Source of the DNA: Candidatus Zhuqueibacterota bacterium
GTDB lineage: Bacteria; Zhuqueibacterota; Zhuqueibacteria; Residuimicrobiales; Oceaniaggregativiventaceae
Assembly: GCA_014728115.1 (NCBI GenBank)
Contig: WJME01000292.1
Location: 1-51,521 of the forward strand
Direction of reading: 5' to 3'
Length of the DNA stretch: 51,521 bases
Below the pieces are notes generated by a model. That model was given only the letters and a program-made list of their open reading frames with translations, ran no database searches and was not told where the DNA came from. A program made the translations under genes and the position numbers. Below are positions 18,903 to 27,351 of this stretch, piece after piece (position 1 is the stretch's first letter; every line of letters starts with the position of its first letter).

Positions 18903-19985
18903 TCAACAAACCACGCGCCCTGAACCGGAGCCCTGCATCAAAGATTCGACTTCGGTGCGTGTTGAATAATTGAAATCACCTACAATGGAATGGGCCAAAC
19001 ACGAGGCCGCCGCTGCAAACGCAACGGCCTTATCCATATCTGCATAGGCATTGGAATTCACTGAATAAATCAACCCGGCGCCGAAGGCATCGCCGACGCG
19101 GTCCACAATATTTTTTATGGCATACGGCCGGTATTTCCCATCGGAAACAGGGGCGAAGCATGCCTGTCCCCTGTCACGATCATAGAGCATCGCCCCCCAA
19201 TTGTTGTGGCTGGCGGACAGGCTCTCCCGCAAGGTTATCGTGACCTTGCTCACATTCGGGAATTGTTCGATGATTTTTTCCGCGACTTTTGGATATGTAT
19301 CGATTTCAAGATGCCCAGCATATACATTCATATCACCGGCGCGAACAGAAAGCACATCCGCGGCGTCTTCCTCGTTGCCGATCACCACGTCAACATGCGG
19401 CAGTAGCCTGCGCATTGTTTGTCCGGCCAATGCTCCCTGGGACACACCCAACTTCCAACGCCACAGCTTTTTCCGGAAATTTAGATCGCAGCTCACCATG
19501 AGGCCGGCCTCTTTTGCCGCTTTTGCGGCATGGCACGCCGCTTCCGCCGCGATTTCCGAAAGCGCCGGCGTAATGCCCTTGGTGTGAAAACAGCCAGGAT
19601 CCTTAAACGCTTCATCCCAGGCATACTGATCCGCCCGGGTCATGGAGACCGATGAACCTGCGCGATGATAAATCACCTTACTGGGCCTCTGATTGGCCCC
19701 GGTTTCCACAAAATACAATCCCAGCCGCCCCTGCTGCGTCTGGACAATAAATTGAGCGCCAACCCCGACAGCATGCAAGGCGGCGATACATGCGTCCGCA
19801 ACATCATGCCCGGGTAAGGCCGTCACGAATTCGGCTTCCGCGCCCAGCATGGACAGAGAAGCCGCGATATTGGTCTCTGCACCGGCGAATGTCATGTTCA
19901 TTCCGCCGGGCAGGGCTTGCTTAAATGTTAGATAGCCTTTGGTGTTCAAGCAACCCATGATTTCTCCGAACGTCACAACTTTCAT
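18903..19985 (-). CDS. kdgK: 2-keto-3-deoxygluconate kinase (PfkB family)
   Basis: Phosphorylates KDG with ATP to KDPG in the cytoplasm, the step before Eda. The PfkB/ribokinase fold is clear: start VVTFGEIMG, substrate loop GAETNIAASLSMLG (residues 35-48), NEEDA at 204-208, and the ATP/anion-hole signature DRVGDAFGAG with catalytic D299. Length (360 aa) is close to the PfkB-type KDG kinases of Bacteroidota. The stop of eda lies one base upstream of the ATG, and GGAG is inside the end of eda, so the two are translationally coupled. Another sugar kinase specificity is possible, but the pairing with eda makes KDG the best guess. Confidence 0.85.
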   Translation of the reverse strand: MKVVTFGEIMGCLNTKGYLTFKQALPGGMNMTFAGAETNIAASLSMLGAEAEFVTALPGHDVADACIAALHAVGVGAQFIVQTQQGRLGLYFVETGANQRPSKVIYHRAGSSVSMTRADQYAWDEAFKDPGCFHTKGITPALSEIAAEAACHAAKAAKEAGLMVSCDLNFRKKLWRWKLGVSQGALAGQTMRRLLPHVDVVIGNEEDAADVLSVRAGDMNVYAGHLEIDTYPKVAEKIIEQFPNVSKVTITLRESLSASHNNWGAMLYDRDRGQACFAPVSDGKYRPYAIKNIVDRVGDAFGAGLIYSVNSNAYADMDKAVAFAAAASCLAHSIVGDFNYSTRTEVESLMQGSGSGRVVC

Positions 19986-19986
19986 C

Positions 19987-20637
19987 TCAGGCTCCTCTCA
20001 CTTGTTTGATGATTTCCATACAATCGGATGCGTTTCGGGTAATGGTTTTCCAGGCTTGGTTTCGAATCATCTTGCGTCTCGCGATCCACGAGCCGCCGAT
20101 CGCGCTGACGAGAGGACTTTCCAAATAGGTTTGCGCGTTGTTCAGGTTCAGGCCACCGAGCGGTATGTATCGAAGCCCCAAATGCTGATAAGGTCCGCCC
20201 ATGCTTTTCAAATACGACATGCCTCCGGCTGCTTCCGCCGGAAAAAACTTCAAGGTACGGCATCCCATTTCTACGGCTTTTTCAAGTTCCGAAGGGGTCA
20301 CGATGCCCGGGGCAAACGGAAAGCCAAGGCGGTCCGCTTGCTCAATCACCCGGGGATTCAGACCCGGCGCCACGCCAAATGCCGCGCCAGCCGATGACAC
20401 TTTAGATACCTGTTCCGGCGTGAGAATTGTTCCGACACCGGCCGTCATTTCCGGCACTTCGAGAATGCGGGACAACGCCTCCATGGCAGCCGGCGTGCGC
20501 AGGGTCAGCTCCATCGCTGTGACACCGCCTTCCAGCAGGGCGTGGGTCAGTGGAATGGCATGATCGGCATCATCGATGACCAGCACCGCAATGACGCCGG
20601 CCTCCGATAAATGGCGTTCGAGTGATTCCGGAAACAT
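19987..20637 (-). CDS. eda: KDPG/KHG aldolase
   Basis: Class I aldolase splitting 2-keto-3-deoxy-6-phosphogluconate into pyruvate and glyceraldehyde-3-phosphate. I choose the ATG at 20637 (216 aa) because AGGAG stands 7 bases before it. An ATG at 20679 is in frame and overlaps the upstream stop, but it would add 14 residues absent from the family. Visible active-site residues are E43 and R47 in MELTLRTP, the phosphate-binding GVGT (67-70) and the Schiff-base lysine K130 in RTLKFFPAE. It is followed after one base by kdgK. With kdgK it completes the lower uronate pathway; the isomerase/dehydratase steps (uxaC, kduI/D) are not in the window. Confidence 0.92.
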   Translation of the reverse strand: MFPESLERHLSEAGVIAVLVIDDADHAIPLTHALLEGGVTAMELTLRTPAAMEALSRILEVPEMTAGVGTILTPEQVSKVSSAGAAFGVAPGLNPRVIEQADRLGFPFAPGIVTPSELEKAVEMGCRTLKFFPAEAAGGMSYLKSMGGPYQHLGLRYIPLGGLNLNNAQTYLESPLVSAIGGSWIARRKMIRNQAWKTITRNASDCMEIIKQVRGA

Positions 20638-20675
20638 GGTCATGCTCCTAAATTTGGCTGTTCGCTCCCTGTTCA

Positions 20676-21728
20676 TCAATGCATTTCAAAATACGCTTCA
20701 AGATTTTCGATCGGAATATTTTCATGCAATCCGCCGCAACTGGCGATTGCAAAACCGGGAACATCCCTGACTTTTTGCATGAGATCATTTAGCATTTGGC
20801 GCACATCCGAAGGCGACCCGGTTGTGAGAATGCGCGTATTCACGCCGCCGATCATGAATTGACCGGCGTTGCCAAAGTGTTCAATCACAGATTCGACGGG
20901 CGTAGCCGGATTTTCAAACATGATGCCATCCACACCTGCTTGAACCAGTTTAGGCAAAAAATGCGACATATTGCCGTCTGCCACAAAAATAATTTTTCGA
21001 CCTTGTTCTTTGGCTTTAGCCCAAATATCCCGATAATGTGGAAAAATATACTCATCATACCAGGAAGGTGGAAACATGGGCCCGGTGTGACTCGCTAAAT
21101 CATCGTGGAGGAATAAAAAGGGGGATTCCGATCCTTTTAGCATATCTGCAATGATTTTTTTGGATTTTTTAATGCATGGGATCAAAAAATGATCATGAAA
21201 TCGCTCGGGTTCAGATATGGCTGCAAGCATAAAGATTTCCCATCCCAGAACTTCCACCGGCCACATGAAAAGTGTGGTGTAAAGCATAGGGTAATACAGC
21301 CCAATGTCACCGATTGCCTGATCCCGTAAAGCGATATCATCCGGCTTACAAGAATGAGGAACCGGAGTCATCAAATCTTGGTAGCATATTTGATCCATTT
21401 CCAGTGTCCAGACTTGTTCAACCGATTTACAGGCATAGGTATGTCGCATGACTGTATCATAAACGCCCAGTGGGGCAACCTGATATGGAAGAGTGGGATG
21501 CATTTTTGTCTGTCCAGCGGGTGTTGGAGGTGGTGCATTCTCCAATGGAACACGATTGATGATATCGATACCCAAATGTTCATATGCCTTTAAATACGCT
21601 TCTTGCGTATCCTTGTATACATCCAAACCTGATATTTTTTCAATTAAATCGGTATGGTTCAATGTTTCTTTACGAATTAGTTTAGTGACCCGCTGGCCTG
21701 CTGCCCACTGCAAAACATCTTTTTTCAT
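20676..21728 (-). CDS. Uroporphyrinogen decarboxylase-like protein (URO-D superfamily)
   Basis: 350 aa from the ATG at 21728; a TTG two codons earlier is less likely, and an A/G-rich GGAAAAGGG lies 8 bases upstream of the ATG. The URO-D / MtaA fold is suggested by IIFVADGNMSHFLPKLVQAGVDGIMFEN, the C-terminal FMIGGVNTRILTTG (about residues 293-306) and GFAIASCGGLHENIPIENL. True HemE has an N-terminal RQAGR motif that I do not see, so this is not the haem enzyme. Such paralogues are methyltransferases of corrinoid systems or uncharacterised proteins found in sugar clusters. It lies between the symporter and eda in a tight operon, pointing to a catabolic role such as handling a methylated or carboxylated sugar acid. 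No corrinoid protein is encoded nearby. Confidence 0.7.
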   Translation of the reverse strand: MKKDVLQWAAGQRVTKLIRKETLNHTDLIEKISGLDVYKDTQEAYLKAYEHLGIDIINRVPLENAPPPTPAGQTKMHPTLPYQVAPLGVYDTVMRHTYACKSVEQVWTLEMDQICYQDLMTPVPHSCKPDDIALRDQAIGDIGLYYPMLYTTLFMWPVEVLGWEIFMLAAISEPERFHDHFLIPCIKKSKKIIADMLKGSESPFLFLHDDLASHTGPMFPPSWYDEYIFPHYRDIWAKAKEQGRKIIFVADGNMSHFLPKLVQAGVDGIMFENPATPVESVIEHFGNAGQFMIGGVNTRILTTGSPSDVRQMLNDLMQKVRDVPGFAIASCGGLHENIPIENLEAYFEMH

Positions 21729-21783
21729 AAACAAGACCCTTTTCCATTACGGTAGTTGCTCCTGGTTTACTGATAACACGTAT

Positions 21784-23295
21784 CTATGCCGATAGCGGAT
21801 GAATATATTTTTTTTCATTTTTCGGATCGTGTAGGAAAAAACTGGAAATCCACCCAACGATAAAAACGGTCAAATGGCCGATCAGGCCGATGAGATAAGG
21901 ATGAAGGTCATAATTCCATCGACCCAAATCAATAATGTCATTTTTGGTCAAACTGGCCCATGTGATAACGAGCAATGTTGCCACTATCCCCACTAATGCG
22001 CCTTTATAATTTGCCTTTTTGGAGAGAAAGGCCAGGAAAAAAAGTCCCAGGATACCTCCACCAAAAATTGAAAACGCTGTGAAATAAATAACGAGCGCGT
22101 CTCCACCCAATGTACTCAGCCAGGCTGCAATACTCATAGAAATAAAGCCCGTCAAAACTACGACGATTCTTGCGGATTTTAATCCGGAACGGTCACTGAG
22201 TTGGGGTTTAATTTTCATTAAAATATCATTCGTAAAAACCGTTGCTCCACTGTTCAGACCACTGGATAATGTGGAGATGGCACTGGAAATGAGGGCTGCG
22301 AGGACAAGTCCGACCACTCCGACCGGCAATTGGTTCATGATAAAATAAGGAAAGATACGATCTGGTTTTGCCATAATTTCAGGCGGTAATTCTGTACCTG
22401 TTAAATGATAATATCCCCAAATGGACGTGCCAACAAAAAAAAAGAGCGCCCATACCGGTACACATGCGATACCACTGATCAAGGCGCCTCTTGTGGCTTG
22501 TTTCGTCGATTTGGCCGTCAGATACCGCTGAACTTGTGTCTGATCCGTTCCAAAATTGTGAAAATGCTGATAAAGGCCATACAGCGCCATGACTAAAAGA
22601 GTGTCGCTCCGAAGACTCCAACTCATCTCACCCAATTGAAATTTTTGTGCTTCAGCAGCAACTTTAATGACATTCAAGGGACCACCCGGCGCACTAAATA
22701 ACGCAATCCCCAGGCAAATGATGCCGCCGGAAATGAGTAATATACCTTGAACGACATCCGTCCACATCACGGCTTCCATCCCCCCTAAAAATGTAAAGAG
22801 TATGGTGACCATGCCGATGATCAAAATAAGACAATATAAAGGCCATCCAGTCATTGTGTTTATGGCCAGGGCCAAAACATAAAAAATAACACTCATACGA
22901 GCGAGATAATAAAAGATAAACGCCACAGCACCATATACCCGCACCGGCGATCCAAAACGGGTTTCAAAAAATTCATAGAGACTCATACCAACAATATTGC
23001 GATATAATGGAATGACGATGAGAGCGATGGGAAAAATCACAATCAGGGCCATAAACGAATTAAAAAATTGACGCCAATCCCCATTAAAAGCCACTCCGGG
23101 ATTTGCCAGGAATGTCATATTGCTTACAAGGGTTGCCAAAAGTGCTATACCCATTGCCCAGCCCGGTATGCGTTTATCAGCAATAAAATAATCCTTGCAG
23201 GATTTTTGTCGTTTGGTAAAGGAAAATCCCAATGTTAGAATGCCACCAAGATACAAGGCGATAACCAAATAATCGATAAGAGAGAGTGTGTTCAA
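21784..23295 (-). CDS. Sodium:solute symporter (SSS family), probable sugar/uronate importer
   Basis: Inner-membrane Na+-coupled transporter, 503 aa, with about 13 hydrophobic segments from LIDYLVIALYLGGILTLGF to HLTVFIVGWISSFFL. Family traits include the early GxxFTKRQKSCKDYFIADKRI-type loop after TM1, the MGIALLATLVSNMTFLANPG unwound TM2 region, the GGMEAVMWTDVVQG motif and GLNSGATVF. The start is TTG 23295 with AAAGGAA 6 bases upstream. The gene is followed by the UroD-like gene, eda and kdgK, so the likely cargo is the mono- or oligo-uronide that feeds KDG formation. A cre-like palindrome lies about 50 bases upstream of the start. Confidence 0.88.
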   Translation of the reverse strand: MNTLSLIDYLVIALYLGGILTLGFSFTKRQKSCKDYFIADKRIPGWAMGIALLATLVSNMTFLANPGVAFNGDWRQFFNSFMALIVIFPIALIVIPLYRNIVGMSLYEFFETRFGSPVRVYGAVAFIFYYLARMSVIFYVLALAINTMTGWPLYCLILIIGMVTILFTFLGGMEAVMWTDVVQGILLISGGIICLGIALFSAPGGPLNVIKVAAEAQKFQLGEMSWSLRSDTLLVMALYGLYQHFHNFGTDQTQVQRYLTAKSTKQATRGALISGIACVPVWALFFFVGTSIWGYYHLTGTELPPEIMAKPDRIFPYFIMNQLPVGVVGLVLAALISSAISTLSSGLNSGATVFTNDILMKIKPQLSDRSGLKSARIVVVLTGFISMSIAAWLSTLGGDALVIYFTAFSIFGGGILGLFFLAFLSKKANYKGALVGIVATLLVITWASLTKNDIIDLGRWNYDLHPYLIGLIGHLTVFIVGWISSFFLHDPKNEKKYIHPLSA

Positions 23296-23343
23296 GTATA
23301 ATTCCTTTGTTTAGTTGAAAAATAACGCGGTAACTTTTCGTTC

Positions 23344-23361
23344 TGAAACCGTTTCCGGTTT
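23344..23361. promoter_or_regulatory. LacI-family operator-like palindrome upstream of the symporter
   Basis: TGAAACCGTTTCC (23344-23356) fits the degenerate LacI/CcpA-type pattern TGNAANCGNWNNC and overlaps the inverted repeat AAACCG-N4-CGGTTT (23346-23361). It lies in the 68-base gap between the 731-aa gene and the symporter. It resembles the clear operator at 44757, with which it shares the GAAA..CG..TTTC core. The number of such sites expected by chance is not calculated here. Confidence 0.4.
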
Positions 23362-23363
23362 AT

Positions 23364-25559
23364 TTACCGACTTTTGTTTTGCAGCGCTTTTTTCCCTACC
23401 GTGTCTGTCGGGCCGATGTAACCGGGGCCACCGCCGGCGATATAGCCATCGCTGCGCCCGGTGGCATCCCTGCTGACCCAAAAGGCGTACAGCGATCCGT
23501 TTTTCAATTCGAACCGGAATCGGACCGGACGGCCCGATAGTTTTGAAAGATCGGAACCGGTGTTCCACGTTATCGATACCAGCGTGCTGTCCGTAGAGAG
23601 CGGCCGGCAGTTGCCAAGAGTGAACGGCTCGATCGGCTCGCCTTTTTCATCCAACACCTCTGCACGCAGGCGGCCGTTTGGCGCATCCACGTTCACAAAC
23701 AGGCACTTACCGGAAAAGATTACCGGACGGGTGGTCAGCATGCCGGGTTCCTGTCCTGCATCCATGGAGGCAAAGCCGTCGCGACGAAGGGTGGCTAGAC
23801 CGGTGGCCCCATAGTCATACATACCGCTCTGAAGCATATGCTTTTCAGTCTTTGACGGATTTCCGCGAAATGCGGAATAATAGAACCAGAGTTCATCGTG
23901 CATGACAATACAGACGTTGCCGATTGACTGCACATAGCCGCGGTCCCAAACATCGTTTCGCTCGGCCGGGATATGGACACGTCGGTCCGGGCGGTGAAAA
24001 TAGAAGCCGTCCCGGCTGTAGGCGAACTGAAGTTCGGTTATCTTGGGGAGCCCGGCTGCATCACATATCGGGTTGGGCGGCCCCCAATGCAGTTCGAACT
24101 GGCCGAGCATGATGCTCTCATAGGCGACGGCGTCAAAATTGTAGAGTTGGGCATGCTCGCCGGTCAAATAATCCATTCCATCTTTATCATCGGCAGCCAG
24201 CCAAATGACCTCTTTTGCATCATTTCGCATGGCTCCCTTTATAAAATCATCGCACTCGTAATATTTTCGAGTGCGGCCTCTTTTACCAAAACCAGCCCGA
24301 ATACTGTAAACCCATTTTTTTCGAAATGGATTATAAAAGTGGGTGCTGCGATCTAACGCGTCTCCGGATCTTGTCCGTTTCGTCCAGTGGATGCCATCCG
24401 CTGAAACAAGACTGGTTCCCGACCGCATAGACCCGGGTGGTTGAATAAACATTGTCCATTTTTCTTGAGAAACAGTCGCATCCCAATTACGCACCACTGT
24501 CCAGGAATCCGCGGTCAAGTCCAAAGGTAATACCTGATTGGTACCTGGACGTATATCAAACTCTGGACGCTGCCAATTCAAGCCGTCAGTGCTAATGGCC
24601 AGACAGACCGTACCAATCCATCCGGCTTCGTACCACATTTTGAAATGCTGCTGATCCGGACACCACCAGATGCCGCCGCTTTTCGGAACCGCAGCAGCAT
24701 TGCCCGGTTCCCCCTGATGGTAGGGAGCCATGCGAGTTGCGTTGCGTTCGAGTTCCGTTTCCGGCTTTAGCACCGGGTTGCCATTATATTTTACAGGCCG
24801 GTGAAACGTTCGCTCCAGCATAGTTTCCTGGATAAGAAAATCGTCAATAAAAAGCTGGCGGCCCACGTCTATCGGAATGACCTCGGGTGGATGATCGAGG
24901 TAGGGTACCGGCATCGGGTTTTTATCCGCCGGGTCGATATTGCGCGGAGGCCATTCATTTGGAAGGCGGATACCATTATACAGCAATTCTCCGCTATTTT
25001 CGCTCCAGGGCTTTTCTTGATATTGGAATGCCAATTTTAATCCCAATGCCACCACATATCTCCCAAATGAATAACGTTCCCCATTGGTAACATGTTTTTG
25101 AAAAATTTTGACCTGATTGCTTTTATTATTTCCAAAAAGCTGAAAGGAATTAAATTTGGATATCTGTTCAAAACCGGCATTTTTCAATTCCTCCACACGG
25201 GATTTGGCTTTCTTGATTGGAACCGGTGTCAGAACCACCAGTGTTCCCGATTCGATCACCAACCAGTCTTCTGGTGAGTCATAACTGTTTCTCAGAAAAT
25301 ATTGACCCACCAGCTCTTCCGGCACCTGATCCGAGAGTGTAAAGGACCGGTCTGAAAAGAGCTTGGTTCCAGGCTCGAATACATCTATTTCGCCGGGTCC
25401 GCGAAACTCAATAGATGCCGGTGAATCTAGCACCGAGGTCGCAATACATAATTGTGTTAATCCGGAAATTGTCATGAATAACACAAGCGTTGTAATGATA
25501 GATTCAAAATTTATCTTCACGATACTGTCTCTACTTATACCGCTTTTGCAATTCATCAA
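23364..25559 (-). CDS. Secreted beta-propeller protein of planctomycete type, putative glycoside hydrolase
   Basis: 731 aa. The N terminus has a hydrophobic segment (ITTLVLFMTISGLTQLCIA, about residues 22-40). The start is uncertain because neither the TTG at 25559, the ATG at 25556 nor the GTG at 25520 has a good ribosome site. Residues 60-170 are an unassigned domain. From about residue 225 the sequence has the pattern seen in secreted propellers of Planctomycetes and related degraders: VGRQLFIDDFLI, RTFHRPVKYNGNPVL, GGIWWCPDQQHFKMWYEAG, AISTDGLNWQRP, THFYNPFRKKWVYSIR. A beta-sandwich tail (RAEVLDEKGEPIEPF, PVRFRFELKNGSLYAFW) follows, as in GH32-like enzymes. It may be a GH32/43/68-clan relative, but I see no certain catalytic triad. 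It is placed between a sulfatase and the symporter. Confidence 0.6.
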   Translation of the reverse strand: MMNCKSGISRDSIVKINFESIITTLVLFMTISGLTQLCIATSVLDSPASIEFRGPGEIDVFEPGTKLFSDRSFTLSDQVPEELVGQYFLRNSYDSPEDWLVIESGTLVVLTPVPIKKAKSRVEELKNAGFEQISKFNSFQLFGNNKSNQVKIFQKHVTNGERYSFGRYVVALGLKLAFQYQEKPWSENSGELLYNGIRLPNEWPPRNIDPADKNPMPVPYLDHPPEVIPIDVGRQLFIDDFLIQETMLERTFHRPVKYNGNPVLKPETELERNATRMAPYHQGEPGNAAAVPKSGGIWWCPDQQHFKMWYEAGWIGTVCLAISTDGLNWQRPEFDIRPGTNQVLPLDLTADSWTVVRNWDATVSQEKWTMFIQPPGSMRSGTSLVSADGIHWTKRTRSGDALDRSTHFYNPFRKKWVYSIRAGFGKRGRTRKYYECDDFIKGAMRNDAKEVIWLAADDKDGMDYLTGEHAQLYNFDAVAYESIMLGQFELHWGPPNPICDAAGLPKITELQFAYSRDGFYFHRPDRRVHIPAERNDVWDRGYVQSIGNVCIVMHDELWFYYSAFRGNPSKTEKHMLQSGMYDYGATGLATLRRDGFASMDAGQEPGMLTTRPVIFSGKCLFVNVDAPNGRLRAEVLDEKGEPIEPFTLGNCRPLSTDSTLVSITWNTGSDLSKLSGRPVRFRFELKNGSLYAFWVSRDATGRSDGYIAGGGPGYIGPTDTVGKKALQNKSR

Positions 25560-25610
25560 AAGTGGAGTTATGGATTCATTTATTCAACTAATGGTTTTAG
25601 AATAACCTGA

Positions 25611-27149
25611 TTACAATGGAAACGGGTCATTCGATCGATTCAGCCATTTTTGCAATTCCCGGTCAAGCTGCTGCATGACAGGATGTTCATCCGCCTCTTT
25701 GGCAACGACAGGATTCATTTGGTATGGATCATTGATATTATCGTACAACAATCGTACTGTATATAACTCACCATTACCTTTATATTCTGTGCCCAGAGAG
25801 CGATCTTGATAACGAAGATGATATTCTTGAATACCATCCGGACGCCGGTCAACCACATAGGTATACCGTTTTGATTTGAGACCACGGTATCCCCATTTCC
25901 GCCAGTCGATTCCTTCTTTTTTCATATCATCGGCCAATTGTACATAGCTGGCCGCAAGCCGATCGATCACCCGGTGATCTCCGGGTTGTGGGTAATGAGC
26001 AATGAACGCATAGTCTGTTTCTTTGTCATCACGTCCCAAAACAAATCCAGACAAATCATCTCCTTCCGCAGTTTTTGGGACAGCCAAATCCATAATTCCC
26101 AACAAAGTTGGCATAAAATTGTACACAGCAAAAGGCATATTCGTTTTTCGGGGCTTGATTTTGCCAGGCATTCGAATCATGAATGGTATGCCGTTGGCTT
26201 CCTCATACCACCAGGATTTACTCATAAGACCATGCGACATCATGGACTCACCGTGGTCAGAAGTAAAAACTACGATTGTGTTTTCTGCAAGATTCTGTTC
26301 ATCCAGGAATCGCATTAACCGGCCAAACTGGTCATCACATGATGTGACAGCGGCATAATAAGGTAGACGGTGTTCTGTTTCCGTAGCATTGGGCCGCACC
26401 GGCAGTTCTTTATCCTGATACATGTCTATGTATTTTTGCGGTGCCACATAAGGCGGATGCGGTGGATTCCAGGACACGAATAGCGCAAACGGCTGATCCG
26501 GTTTTCGATTGCGGATAAAATCCATCGCAATCCCGGTTTCGTGCTCTACGGACCATTGGTTTTCGATCTCAATTTTTTGCGGGCTGTCTTTCCAGTAATG
26601 GGGATGCCAGAAATCATTGGAGGTATTGTATGCATACCAGAAATCAAAACCATGTCGTCGTGGTCCGGGTGGTGTCCAGGCATCCCAGCCGGTTGCACCA
26701 TCTATGGGATTTCTCGACAGGTTTACAGACGGGTTTTCCAGGTGCCATTTACCGATGTAGCCGGTTTGATAGCCGCTCGCTTTGAGCACATCGCCGATGC
26801 ACACCTCTTCTTTACGCAGCCCGAAATCGATACCAGCCGCACAGTTGCAGATCACGCCCGTGGACATGGGGAAACGGCCGGTCATCAGCATGGCACGATA
26901 GGGGGAACAAAGCGGGGTCGTACTCACCGCATTGGTAAACGTGAGACTTTGCTCTGCGAATCGATCGAAATTTGGTGTGATTACCGGATCTTCGTTCATG
27001 AATCCCATGGCTTGCTTGCGGAACTGGTCGGCAAACACGAATAACAGATTGGGGCCGGTCCGTTTTTTCCGGGTGCAGGCCAACTGTCCGGCTATCACTG
27101 CTGCAAGCGTTTGACCGCTTTTTCTCAAAAAGGTTCTACGATTTAACAT
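25611..27149 (-). CDS. Sulfatase (S1 family, Cys-type), Tat-exported
   Basis: 512-aa sulfatase with the Tat motif NRRTFLRKSG, a hydrophobic stretch and Cys25 (QLACTRKK), possibly a lipid-attachment site. The core starts NLLFVFADQFRKQAMGF, so the usual Asp-Asp metal pair reads Asp41-Gln42, a variant common in one branch of S1 sulfatases. The maturation motif is CSPYR (C81) followed by AMLMTGRFP. GYIGKWHL (H and K of the sulfate site), NPPHPPY and FTSDHGESM are also present. Specificity cannot be read. It differs enough from the other two sulfatases in the window that they probably attack different sulfate positions. Start is ATG 27149. Confidence 0.9.
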   Translation of the reverse strand: MLNRRTFLRKSGQTLAAVIAGQLACTRKKRTGPNLLFVFADQFRKQAMGFMNEDPVITPNFDRFAEQSLTFTNAVSTTPLCSPYRAMLMTGRFPMSTGVICNCAAGIDFGLRKEEVCIGDVLKASGYQTGYIGKWHLENPSVNLSRNPIDGATGWDAWTPPGPRRHGFDFWYAYNTSNDFWHPHYWKDSPQKIEIENQWSVEHETGIAMDFIRNRKPDQPFALFVSWNPPHPPYVAPQKYIDMYQDKELPVRPNATETEHRLPYYAAVTSCDDQFGRLMRFLDEQNLAENTIVVFTSDHGESMMSHGLMSKSWWYEEANGIPFMIRMPGKIKPRKTNMPFAVYNFMPTLLGIMDLAVPKTAEGDDLSGFVLGRDDKETDYAFIAHYPQPGDHRVIDRLAASYVQLADDMKKEGIDWRKWGYRGLKSKRYTYVVDRRPDGIQEYHLRYQDRSLGTEYKGNGELYTVRLLYDNINDPYQMNPVVAKEADEHPVMQQLDRELQKWLNRSNDPFPL

Positions 27150-27258
27150 GCCTTGTCAGCCTCCACTTGAAAATCCACTTTATTGAATTTTGCATTTTCC
27201 AGGCGTATTACTCTAGAGTCATCGTCAATTCTGTTTATCCTGGCAACAATGTGAATTG

Positions 27259-27268
27259 AAAACGTTTT
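27259..27268. promoter_or_regulatory. LacI-operator-like AAAACGTTTT site upstream of the sulfatase
   Basis: The palindrome AAAACGTTTT lies in the 202-base gap between the sialidase-like gene and the sulfatase, about 110 bases before the sulfatase start. It matches the central ten bases of the strong operator at 44757 but lacks the flanking GG/CC. Confidence 0.35.
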
Positions 27269-27351
27269 TTTGTTCGAATCACGGGTGTGGCAGTTGATCG
27301 ACAGATGCACTGATATGGGGAATCATTTTTTATCTCACTGGTTTGCGCATA

